DNA of 64,000 nucleotides from Rheinheimera oceanensis (GTDB taxonomy: Bacteria; Pseudomonadota; Gammaproteobacteria; Enterobacterales; Alteromonadaceae): assembly GCF_018831085.1 (NCBI RefSeq), contig NZ_JAGPNM010000013.1:1-64000 (forward strand). The letters are read 5' to 3'. Of the stretch, positions 25,282 to 32,656 are shown one piece after another (the stretch's first letter is position 1; every line of letters starts with the position of its first letter). A model generated the notes under the pieces. The model ran no database searches. It had not been told where the DNA came from and worked only from the letters and a program-made list of their open reading frames with translations. A program made the position numbers and the translations under genes.

Positions 25282-25477
25282 ATACGCAGCAATGGTTATT
25301 AAAACTGCAGGCATGCGCTACAGCATCGATGTTCATGCCGCATTCCGTCATGATTTAGCGTTTTCCTGCTTATTGCGCTAAATGGCACTAAATTACATCG
25401 CTTTGCGGTAGATCAACGCCGTTACTACTACAGCGACTAAACTAGCCCGCCATTTTGCAGTGCTATGAGTAGGAAGT

Positions 25478-26788
25478 ATGTTAAAACCCGAATTACTTTC
25501 ACCTGCTGGCAGTTTAAAAGCCATGCGTCTGGCCTTTGCCTATGGTGCTGATGCCGTCTATGCCGGCCAGCCGCGTTACAGCCTGCGCGTGCGCAACAAT
25601 GAGTTTGATCTGGCCGGTTTAGCTACCGGTATCGGTGAGGCGCACGCGCTTGGTAAACAGTTTTATGTGGTGGTCAATATTGCGCCGCATAACAGCAAAC
25701 TAAAAAGCTTTATTGCCGATATGGCACCGGTGGTGGCGCTTAATCCCGATGCATTAATTGTGTCAGATCCTGGTGTGGTGTTTTTGCTGCGACAGCATTT
25801 CCCGCAAATACCGCTGCACTTATCAGTGCAGGCCAATACGGTAAACTGGGCCGCCGTAAAGTTCTGGCAGGCGCAGGGGGTAGAGCGGGTCATTTTATCG
25901 CGCGAGCTGGCGGTGGAAGAGATTGCAGAAATCCGCCGCGCCGTGCCAGATATGCAACTGGAAGTCTTTGTACACGGTGCACTATGTATGGCGTACTCGG
26001 GCCGTTGTTTGCTGTCGGGCTATATTAATAAGCGAGATCCAAACCAGGGTGCTTGCACCAACAGTTGCCGCTGGCCATATCAGGTACATGCCGCGCGCGA
26101 GGACGACGTAGGCCGGTTTCAGCCAATCAGCACACCGGCAATGCTCGAAGAGCAGGGCCGCCCCGGCGAGTTGATGGCAATAGATGAAGACATGCATGGC
26201 ACTTATATTCTTAACTCAAAAGACTTACGGGCTGTAGAGCATGTACCGGCACTTGCCGCAATGGGCGTGCATTCGCTGAAAATAGAAGGCCGCACCAAGT
26301 CACCTTATTATGTCGCGCGCACCGCTCAGGTATACCGTAAAGCAATTGATGATGCTGTGGCAGGTAAAGCTTTTGATGTTGGCTTATTAAATGAGCTTGA
26401 AGGCATGGCTAACCGGGGTTTTACCGAAGGTTTTTTACGCCGGCATAAACCACAGGACACACAAAACTACGACACCAGCCACAGCGTGGGGCAACAACTG
26501 TTAGTCGGTGAGTTTATTGGCGCTCAAGACAGCGAAGGTTTTGCCTTGCTGGAGGTAAAAAACCAGTTTGCAGTTGGTGACCAGCTGATGCTGATGACGC
26601 CACAGGGCAACCACACTTTTACGCTTACAGCACTGCGCGATAAACAGGATAACGCCATAGTCCTTGCGCCGGGCGCCTGTTATCAGTTAAAGGTACAACT
26701 GCCGGTGCAGCACGACTTGCGTTTTGCTATGTTGTTAAAACAATTGCCGGCGGAAGGCCACAATTTAGCTATTAGCGTGGCAGGCTGA
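25478..26788 (+). CDS. trhP: tRNA 5-hydroxyuridine modification protein TrhP (YegQ), U32 family
   Basis: A 436-residue U32-family protein. MLKPELLSPAGSLKAMRLAF and YGADAVYAGQPRYSLRVRNN begin the TIM barrel; the U32 signature is in EVFVHGALCMAYSGRCLLSG, followed by further cysteines in GACTNSCRWPY, a likely iron-sulfur site. YegQ/TrhP is known to make 5-hydroxyuridine at the wobble position of tRNAs, using prephenate-derived chemistry. The C-terminal domain (VGEFIGAQDSEGFALLEVKN) matches the YegQ subgroup and not UbiU/UbiV. It is followed after 2 bases by yfhL, whose ferredoxin may supply electrons; that link is inferred from context. Confidence 0.92.
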   Translation: MLKPELLSPAGSLKAMRLAFAYGADAVYAGQPRYSLRVRNNEFDLAGLATGIGEAHALGKQFYVVVNIAPHNSKLKSFIADMAPVVALNPDALIVSDPGVVFLLRQHFPQIPLHLSVQANTVNWAAVKFWQAQGVERVILSRELAVEEIAEIRRAVPDMQLEVFVHGALCMAYSGRCLLSGYINKRDPNQGACTNSCRWPYQVHAAREDDVGRFQPISTPAMLEEQGRPGELMAIDEDMHGTYILNSKDLRAVEHVPALAAMGVHSLKIEGRTKSPYYVARTAQVYRKAIDDAVAGKAFDVGLLNELEGMANRGFTEGFLRRHKPQDTQNYDTSHSVGQQLLVGEFIGAQDSEGFALLEVKNQFAVGDQLMLMTPQGNHTFTLTALRDKQDNAIVLAPGACYQLKVQLPVQHDLRFAMLLKQLPAEGHNLAISVAG

Positions 26789-26790
26789 TT

Positions 26791-26979
26791 ATGCCTGCGG
26801 TGATTGAGGTAAGCTGTATAAATTGCGATATGTGCGTACCTGAGTGTCCAAACGAAGCCATTAGTTTGACTGCAACACACTACGAAGTAGACCCAAAGCT
26901 GTGCACCGAATGTATTGGCTATTACGACAAACCAACCTGTATTGCGGTATGCCCGATAGATTGTATTACTCTGGTTTGA
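26791..26979 (+). CDS. yfhL: YfhL-family 2[4Fe-4S] ferredoxin
   Basis: A 62-residue ferredoxin with two cluster motifs: CINCDMCVPECPNEA, and CTECIGYYDKPTCIAVCP with the extended spacing typical of the YfhL/Allochromatium-type ferredoxins. The gene begins 2 bases after the trhP stop codon, so translation is probably coupled. It is cytosolic and low-potential. Its position suggests that it serves the TrhP tRNA hydroxylation reaction. A terminator follows the stop codon. Confidence 0.93.
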   Translation: MPAVIEVSCINCDMCVPECPNEAISLTATHYEVDPKLCTECIGYYDKPTCIAVCPIDCITLV

Positions 26980-26987
26980 GCAAAAAC

Positions 26988-27016
26988 AAAAACGCCACCC
27001 GTAAGGTGGCGTTTTT
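26988..27016 (+). terminator. Rho-independent terminator after trhP-yfhL
   Basis: AAAAACGCCAC pairs with GTGGCGTTTTT around a short loop, with a T-run on the plus strand. It ends the trhP-yfhL operon and lies 12 bases before the tRNA fragment. Confidence 0.92.
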
Positions 27017-27027
27017 ACTAGAATTTT

Positions 27028-27078
27028 TGGTGCGTCCTAGTGGACTCGAACCACCGACCCCCACCATGTCAAGGTGGT
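27028..27078 (-). other. 3' fragment of tRNA-Val(GAC), candidate attachment site
   Basis: On the minus strand the sequence gives the anticodon arm ACCACCTTGACATGGTGG (anticodon GAC), a variable loop, the T arm GGTGGTTCGAGTCCACT, the 3' acceptor strand AGGACGC and ACCA. The expected 5' half (GCGTCCT acceptor strand and D arm) is absent: upstream DNA is AT-rich and unrelated. This is how an integrative element leaves a duplicated tRNA 3' end at one junction. The intact tRNA should lie at the other end, which I did not find in the window. Not a functional tRNA gene. Confidence 0.85.
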
Positions 27079-27272
27079 ATTTAAAAGCTATGTTGGGTGT
27101 TTAAGTTAGCGTTAAATTGCGTAAAAGCCTTATTTAATATGAAGTATAGCCAATAAACAAGTTTTATCAATTCGGTTTTTTTAGTATTTAGAAGTTAGTT
27201 TCAACGCAATATGGTCACAAAAAGGCCACAGCAAAGAAGTTTCCATTTTGACCATCACCTTGCCGATTAAAT

Positions 27273-27324
27273 GATATAGTGCGCACTAAATTTATTTAAA
27301 TATCAATATATTGCGCACTATATC
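27273..27324. promoter_or_regulatory. Inverted repeat GATATAGTGCGC / GCGCACTATATC near the island end
   Basis: Perfect 12-bp arms lie at 27273-27284 and 27313-27324, 28 bases apart. The left arm extends into a perfect palindrome, TAGTGCGCACTA (27277-27288). Located between the tRNA fragment and the first recombinase gene, they could be recombinase arm sites or operators. The rest of 27080-27630 shows no credible gene. Confidence 0.6.
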
Positions 27325-27638
27325 AAGAGGTGTTTGGAGAGGGGTTGTGCAGGGCATATTTGTACCGCTCTCTTGCACGATCTTATATTGATGTGAGTGC
27401 AGAGTATGGTTTTCATCAAGGAATAAGCCGCCTGATGCTAATAACCGTGCTCTGCTTTTAAACGCTATGTTTTGAATGAAGCCAGCTAACTACTACAAAC
27501 CACACTAGGATCTTGATTGGTGCTTAATTAGAGCTTTCATGCGTCTCATTAATTTGTAACCTATCACTAAATTCTGTAGAGCTAAACAAACACATCAACA
27601 ACGGAAAGAGGGCGTCATAGTAAAAAAATATTAAAAAT

Positions 27639-27686
27639 GTTCCTTGAAAGAACATTTCTAGTGTGTATAATGTTCTTTGAGGGAAC
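27639..27686 (+). promoter_or_regulatory. Sigma-70 promoter embraced by two GTTC-N7-GAAC operators
   Basis: TTGAAA (27644-27649) and TATAAT (27666-27671) with a 16-base spacer form a strong promoter for the recombinase gene at 27739. The -35 box lies within the dyad GTTCCTTGAAAGAAC (27639-27653), and GTTCTTTGAGGGAAC (27672-27686) starts directly after the -10 box. The dyads are 33 bases apart, about three helical turns on one face. This is a typical layout for a repressor dimer pair. Confidence 0.75.
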
Positions 27687-27738
27687 GCTTTAAGGCTGTG
27701 TTTTCTCGTTCGTTCCAATTTGCCTTGGAGAACGGCAT

Positions 27739-28893
27739 ATGATCAAAATCACCCGCTGCAACGAAACAGATTGTTTAGTGCTGTCATTTCAGTATCTGGG
27801 AGCAGCTGTAAAACTTCGAACCCCATACCTGGAAAATACCGCTAATCGCAAAATTGTCAGGGCGATAGCCCGGAGAATTGCTGCTGAGCTCATTTCAGGT
27901 AATTTTAATATGGACGATTACCTGAACGCTGATTTTAAAGCCGTGGTGATGCGAACGCTATCATCGCCGCAGCATTCAGTGCCAACATTTGCCTCTTATG
28001 CGAAACAGTGGTTAGGGTCTCATTGTATTCGACTTTCACCAGCGTCCCTTATGAATATAAGAAGAATGCTGAAACGTTATCTACTGCCCACATTCGGTGA
28101 GTATGAGGTTAACACAATTACCGAATATGAACTCTTTCAGTTACGGCTCAACCTTTGCCAGCAATTACCCAATGACAGTGTTACAGCATCTGCAGCGACA
28201 TTGAATCAAGTGTTTCGACTAGCCGATAAAATACTAACCGATGCAGCAGTTACGTATGGCTTCTTACCGCCGGTTAAACCAATGCTATTAACAGGGCGCA
28301 AACAGGATGTAGATCCATTCACCCCAGCAGAAAGAGCGGCCTTATTACATAACGTGCCTGTGATCTTGTTAGAGTTATTTCAACTTATGTTGTTCTCCGG
28401 TATGCAGTTATCCGAAATTTGTGCTCTGCAATGGTCAGATGTGGATTTTGAACGCGGCTTTATCCGAGTACGACATATAATGATAAATGACAAGATGCAG
28501 CTGCTGCGCAAGTCGGCACGGGTGCGAGACATCTTGCTGACAGCGCCAATGCTTCAGGCACTAAGCAGGCAATATCTTAAAACCAGTCATTTACAATGGG
28601 TATTCTCCAATGACAGTCGCCGATCTGTAAGTGCCAATGTTATCGCCGGTCGGGTATGGCAACGGGTGCTTCGGCAAAGTGGCGTGCGAATCAGAAGTGT
28701 CAGGCAATGTATATGGACAGTGGCATTGGACTTGTTTGCTAACGGTGCGAGTATTCCTCATGTCGCTTCTCAGCTCGGCCTGATAAATTGGTGGCCTTTG
28801 TTTGCACTACAGCAAAGTGCTTTATTAACACACCAAACCAACCAAAGCTTATCTCTCTCCCTTTTAAACAACCTGAACGACGACCGCCAATAA
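27739..28893 (+). CDS. Tyrosine recombinase-fold protein with lost catalytic residues
   Basis: A 384-residue protein with phage-integrase architecture: N-terminal arm region (1-75), SAM-like core-binding domain (80-175, SYAKQWLGSHCIRLSPASLM) and catalytic domain (190-365). Box I reads FSGMQLSEICALQWSDVDFE, with Q223 where the first catalytic arginine should be. Box II reads RSVRQCIWTVALDLFANGAS: the HxxRH pattern is R-S-V-R-Q, and the later GH/W is G-L (347-348). No tyrosine nucleophile follows. K258 remains. It is full length with a strong regulated promoter, so it may act as a DNA-binding accessory or regulator and not as an enzyme. Odd and worth testing. Confidence 0.75.
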   Translation: MIKITRCNETDCLVLSFQYLGAAVKLRTPYLENTANRKIVRAIARRIAAELISGNFNMDDYLNADFKAVVMRTLSSPQHSVPTFASYAKQWLGSHCIRLSPASLMNIRRMLKRYLLPTFGEYEVNTITEYELFQLRLNLCQQLPNDSVTASAATLNQVFRLADKILTDAAVTYGFLPPVKPMLLTGRKQDVDPFTPAERAALLHNVPVILLELFQLMLFSGMQLSEICALQWSDVDFERGFIRVRHIMINDKMQLLRKSARVRDILLTAPMLQALSRQYLKTSHLQWVFSNDSRRSVSANVIAGRVWQRVLRQSGVRIRSVRQCIWTVALDLFANGASIPHVASQLGLINWWPLFALQQSALLTHQTNQSLSLSLLNNLNDDRQ

Positions 28894-28903
28894 GGAACAT
28901 TTT

Positions 28904-29206
28904 ATGATCAGCATTGAACATACACACGCATACAAAGCTTACATCGTGGAAAAGCATTTCAATCGTCGCGTGGGCGAGCTTACCACATTACTGATAACAG
29001 CCTTGTTCATTGACCCGCATGCTAAAACGCTTGTTGGCACATGTGGTAGTGGTACTGAAAAGGATAACGCGGCAGTCATTTACAGTTGGGTACGCCAGCA
29101 AGCATGTTGTGCTAGTTGTATCCTCGAGCTTGACGTTAAAACCTTACAGCGTCGGCTTGTCAGGTATTTGTTGGACATTGCGGTTCAGCATGAATATATC
29201 GAATAG
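28904..29206 (+). CDS. Small protein of unknown function downstream of recombinase-like gene
   Basis: A 100-residue protein that I do not recognise. It starts 10 bases after the recombinase-like gene, with AAGGAAC upstream, so the two form an operon. It has a histidine-rich start (ISIEHTHAYKAYIVEKHFNR) and three cysteines in RQQACCASCILELDVKTLQR, which could bind metal. No membrane segment or signal peptide is apparent. In position it resembles small accessory factors of integrases, but this is only context. Confidence 0.6.
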   Translation: MISIEHTHAYKAYIVEKHFNRRVGELTTLLITALFIDPHAKTLVGTCGSGTEKDNAAVIYSWVRQQACCASCILELDVKTLQRRLVRYLLDIAVQHEYIE

Positions 29207-29314
29207 ACCCTGTTTAATTTAGGCAAGGACTGTTGAAAGTTTTATCTCATAGAGACGTAGGTTTTCGCTGATTATTATGAAGCGAAAAATCAGTAGGCTA
29301 TAAGGCCGCCAGGT

Positions 29315-29346
29315 AAAAATCGCAGCTAACATGTTGCGATTTTTTT
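29315..29346 (+). terminator. Rho-independent terminator between island operons
   Basis: AAAAATCGCA pairs with TGCGATTTTT and a T-run follows. It separates the first recombinase operon from the trio. A second stem, TTTTCGCT (29262-29269) with AGCGAAAA (29281-29288), lies just upstream. The 206-base gap then holds a likely trio promoter (TATTAT box near 29375) and a very strong AAAGGAGG site before 29413. Confidence 0.85.
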
Positions 29347-29412
29347 ATTTGGGAACGTTTTAAATAAAATCCGCTATTATCCCCTTTGACTGAGCAGTAA
29401 AGGAGGACAGCT

Positions 29413-30126
29413 ATGAGCAAAAGTGGTAAGGCATCAAAATTAGAAGATGAGCTAAAAAGGCTGGTTCACGAAGTGCGTTGGGTTACGCTGAATATCGATA
29501 AAACACCAATGATGTTAGATAGTGCCTGCGAACAGTTATTGACGGAAGCAAACTTTATCGGGACCTTAAAGGCGCGTAATATTCAAAGCACAGAACCTGT
29601 TAGGTATTGTGCATACGACTGGTTACAGCAGCCAATTTGCGGATATTTTGACCGTAAAAACAGCTTCCGTATACTTGCCGGACTGTTCGCTTACCAACAA
29701 GCCATTGCACATAATCTCTCGGAAATTCCAGCATTTGTCTATGATAAGCCTCCAATACCTAAAGTACGCCGCTCATTAATTATAGCGGAGCTTACCCGAA
29801 TATTGTTAGACCAGCAGCCTAAGGATGGCGTAGAGCAGCTGCGTGATGTGCTTTGTGCTGTGTTTCAAAAAGAAGGGATTAAGGCTAATAAACCAAAAAA
29901 AGTAGCAGTTAACCCAACTTTTAACAGTGAATCAGGTTCCGACCAAACAAGCCAAGATACTGTAGCTACTAGTCAGGCTGATTTGCAGCGGCATCCCTTT
30001 GGAACCACTGATATTTTTAATTCTGAAGAATGGCAATCACTTTACCCAGGAATCAAAAACAAAAATCAGTTCTGTAAATGGCAAGGTATTAGCAGTAAAA
30101 CATTCAGGGATAATCATAATGAATAG
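29413..30126 (+). CDS. First protein of the recombinase trio, possible DNA-binding protein
   Basis: A 237-residue protein without a family name I can assign with certainty. Residues 1-145 are helical and charged (LEDELKRLVHEVRWVTLNID; VRRSLIIAELTRILLDQQPK). A low-complexity Ser/Thr/Asp linker (about 165-195) leads to a C-terminal block, SEEWQSLYPGIKNKNQFCKW then QGISSKTFR, that looks like a small helix-turn-helix. It has a near-consensus AAAGGAGG ribosome site and overlaps the next gene by 8 bases. Its place as leader of a three-gene overlapping operon of two recombinase-fold proteins matches my recollection of Gamma-Mobile-Trio gene sets; this is unverified. Confidence 0.65.
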   Translation: MSKSGKASKLEDELKRLVHEVRWVTLNIDKTPMMLDSACEQLLTEANFIGTLKARNIQSTEPVRYCAYDWLQQPICGYFDRKNSFRILAGLFAYQQAIAHNLSEIPAFVYDKPPIPKVRRSLIIAELTRILLDQQPKDGVEQLRDVLCAVFQKEGIKANKPKKVAVNPTFNSESGSDQTSQDTVATSQADLQRHPFGTTDIFNSEEWQSLYPGIKNKNQFCKWQGISSKTFRDNHNE

Positions 30127-32656
30127 TGAAATTGCTCTTGCTGATGAAATTAAAACTGCCTTGCTTGCTGAAGCGATCAAGAGCGCTACTTTTTTTAGCC
30201 AGGGTATTACTGAGCAACAGATCATAGTCGAAGTTGAGCGATTTTTAGTCCAGACTAGTGCGCCTGACGGACTAAGAGGCTTTTATTACGTTGCGCAAAC
30301 GCTGTTGCAATTGTTCGATACAACAGGCTCTTCACTACAAAAACAATTAGCGCTAAGCGACTACCTGATTACAGCGCTGCGGGTCGATTTACAACTCGTA
30401 TTAAGCAAGGCCGCTTACGATCAATATATTAATAACAGCTGGGGCGATAATTGGGCAAAATTAAATCCAATATATTTGGTACTTTTCAGTGCCTCGGGTT
30501 TAAAAAGTACTAATGAGGGTATGCTGTTTTTGGATGCCTTTATCGCACACATCGTTTTGAATAAACCAGTGCTTGAAGATCCAGAGATACAACCCAGTAA
30601 CCGTACCCGTACCGAAGAGGTCTGCCGGGCACTTAGAATGCTTCAGGATAAACGCCAAGCGTCATTTAACGTACTGCAGTTGGCCGACAAAATTGTAAAT
30701 TGGCGAGCTCCTGAAATTGCACGGGCGTTAGTTCATTTTGAGCAAAATAATCCTTTGGATAAGGATAATGCTCGCTATCTTAAAATTTTGATTAGGTTTT
30801 TTGCCAATGATTGGCCAAAACCCAAGTTGCGTGGACAGATTGGCCCACAAAAAAACAAACGGCAGGGAGGCGGTAAAAGAGTGTCGGCCAGACCTGAGTT
30901 GGTGGCAAGCAATATCATGGTCAGGCCTGCTCTGGTGCTGCTTGATGAGGACGGCGTAGATATACATGATGTTGAAATTTTGCGCACCCACCTGGCTGAG
31001 GAGATTGAGGAGGATAGCGAAAGGGAAAGCTATGAACAAAACGCTATTGCAGCCATTTTTGACAAAGATAAACAAAAGCTTGGCTCATTAAATTTAACCC
31101 GAAGTTTGCGCCAAAAGAACAATTTAAATACATCAAGCCGTTTACTTTTGTCGGCAGCCAGTGTCAGGTTACTAAAAATCCTCTGCGAAAACCGATTACA
31201 TAAGGTTGAACAAAATGAAGCCGTGATGGCAATTTATTGCATGTTTACAACCGGTATTTCACTAACACAACTTGTAAAACTGAACGTTATTACCGATGAA
31301 GCATCACTTGATAATGGTATTTACTTTGCTGCGGGGTATTACTATTGGCGATTCAAACACCGAGTTAGTGCCATTACGCCGGTGGGTATGCCGGAGCACT
31401 TTCATCGCTCGGATACTTGGGTAAAAACACCATGCTCTTTAGTTTTAAGCGATTATCTTAATGCTAAGTGCATTGAAACAAAAACTAAACTCTTTTCACT
31501 ACCTGAACTGCAGCTAAGAAAGCGGATAGATAAATTACTGCAACGAATAACAGAAAAGCTTAAAGCTCCCTACATATCAATCGATATGATTGAAAGCTTT
31601 GTGTCACGTTTTACTGAAGCAACGGATACTGTCGATCCGGTAGTATTGGATTTTAGCTACCAACAAGAGTTATTCAGTACCAGAGTTAGCCGAAGTTATG
31701 TCAACTTAAGCGATCTTGAGCGTAATCAGATGCTTCAAAAGCTATGGTGCGATATTGCGGCGTATAGTGGTGATGATTCTGTGTCGACATATTTTCAGCC
31801 TGCAGCTTATGCCTTACCGGGTTTGGCCCAGACAGATTTTGCCGTTACAGAAATGTCGCGAGTTGGCTCGCGTTATGTGCCTACTGACGATTTTTGTAGG
31901 CAGTTTACGCAGCAATTGCAAACCGATTTATTCAACGCTAAGCCCGGTGCAACTCTGAAACTTAACCAAATCATTAGTTATCATAATGCATATATTCGTT
32001 ATACAACTTGGATGTTAGGCTTTGGCTGCGGCTACCGAGCAGTTTGTAATCCACTACCGACGCTTACACTTCATGTTCCGGCATTGCAACTTTTATCTAT
32101 AAGCGATAAAGACGATGCTGTTTTTAGCCACAGCCGAGTTGTTGCTGTTGCTGATATTCTAAATCAACAACTTTCCTATCTAAGGTCTCATCTGGTAAGG
32201 CTGGCAGAACTGCTTGCTTTACTATCATCTAAATTGTTTCAGCAAGTACGCGAGGTTCTTGAGATGGAACAACAGCTTGAACTTATGACTAAAAAGCAAG
32301 TTGAAGGCTGGTTTAAAAAAATCCGCAATTCCAAAGATCTGATTGGCCCGCTGTTTTATCTGGATGAAACATTAAAAGCTAGGCCAGTCGATCCAGCATG
32401 GTTAAAAGCTGGTTGTGGGCAATTTAAAGCATTACCCGTAAATATGGGGCGACACTGGTTAAAAACGGCATTAGTCACCTCAGGCGTATCAAGTGAATTA
32501 GTCAACTTTCAGATGGGGCATTGGCAAGAAGGCCAGTCACCATTATTTGAACACTCTTCTATGAGCATTATGGATTCTGTAGCCGAGCTAGCTCCCCAAA
32601 TTGAACAACTCATGGCACAGCAAGGATGGCGCGCATGTCAATCGGCGCTTTTGTAA
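30119..32656 (+). CDS. Large recombinase-like protein of the trio, incomplete catalytic set
   Basis: An 845-residue protein starting at the ATG at 30119, inside the stop region of the preceding gene (8-base overlap). The C-terminus carries a tyrosine-recombinase-like box II: NMGRHWLKTALVTSGVSSEL, then FQMGHWQEGQSPLFEHSS. Thus R-H and G-H-W are visible, but the final tyrosine is not (LFEHSSMS in that region), and the candidate box I, TTGISLTQLVKLN, has no arginine. The first half is helical with no known motif (a basic patch GPQKNKRQGGGKRVSARPEL near residue 245). It probably works with the 1064-aa recombinase on DNA rather than cutting alone. Confidence 0.68.
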   Translation: MNSEIALADEIKTALLAEAIKSATFFSQGITEQQIIVEVERFLVQTSAPDGLRGFYYVAQTLLQLFDTTGSSLQKQLALSDYLITALRVDLQLVLSKAAYDQYINNSWGDNWAKLNPIYLVLFSASGLKSTNEGMLFLDAFIAHIVLNKPVLEDPEIQPSNRTRTEEVCRALRMLQDKRQASFNVLQLADKIVNWRAPEIARALVHFEQNNPLDKDNARYLKILIRFFANDWPKPKLRGQIGPQKNKRQGGGKRVSARPELVASNIMVRPALVLLDEDGVDIHDVEILRTHLAEEIEEDSERESYEQNAIAAIFDKDKQKLGSLNLTRSLRQKNNLNTSSRLLLSAASVRLLKILCENRLHKVEQNEAVMAIYCMFTTGISLTQLVKLNVITDEASLDNGIYFAAGYYYWRFKHRVSAITPVGMPEHFHRSDTWVKTPCSLVLSDYLNAKCIETKTKLFSLPELQLRKRIDKLLQRITEKLKAPYISIDMIESFVSRFTEATDTVDPVVLDFSYQQELFSTRVSRSYVNLSDLERNQMLQKLWCDIAAYSGDDSVSTYFQPAAYALPGLAQTDFAVTEMSRVGSRYVPTDDFCRQFTQQLQTDLFNAKPGATLKLNQIISYHNAYIRYTTWMLGFGCGYRAVCNPLPTLTLHVPALQLLSISDKDDAVFSHSRVVAVADILNQQLSYLRSHLVRLAELLALLSSKLFQQVREVLEMEQQLELMTKKQVEGWFKKIRNSKDLIGPLFYLDETLKARPVDPAWLKAGCGQFKALPVNMGRHWLKTALVTSGVSSELVNFQMGHWQEGQSPLFEHSSMSIMDSVAELAPQIEQLMAQQGWRACQSALL

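Noticed and set aside
26981-27104. Complete tRNA gene after yfhL
   Set aside because: Only the 3' half of tRNA-Val is present; no acceptor 5' strand or D arm can be found on the minus strand.
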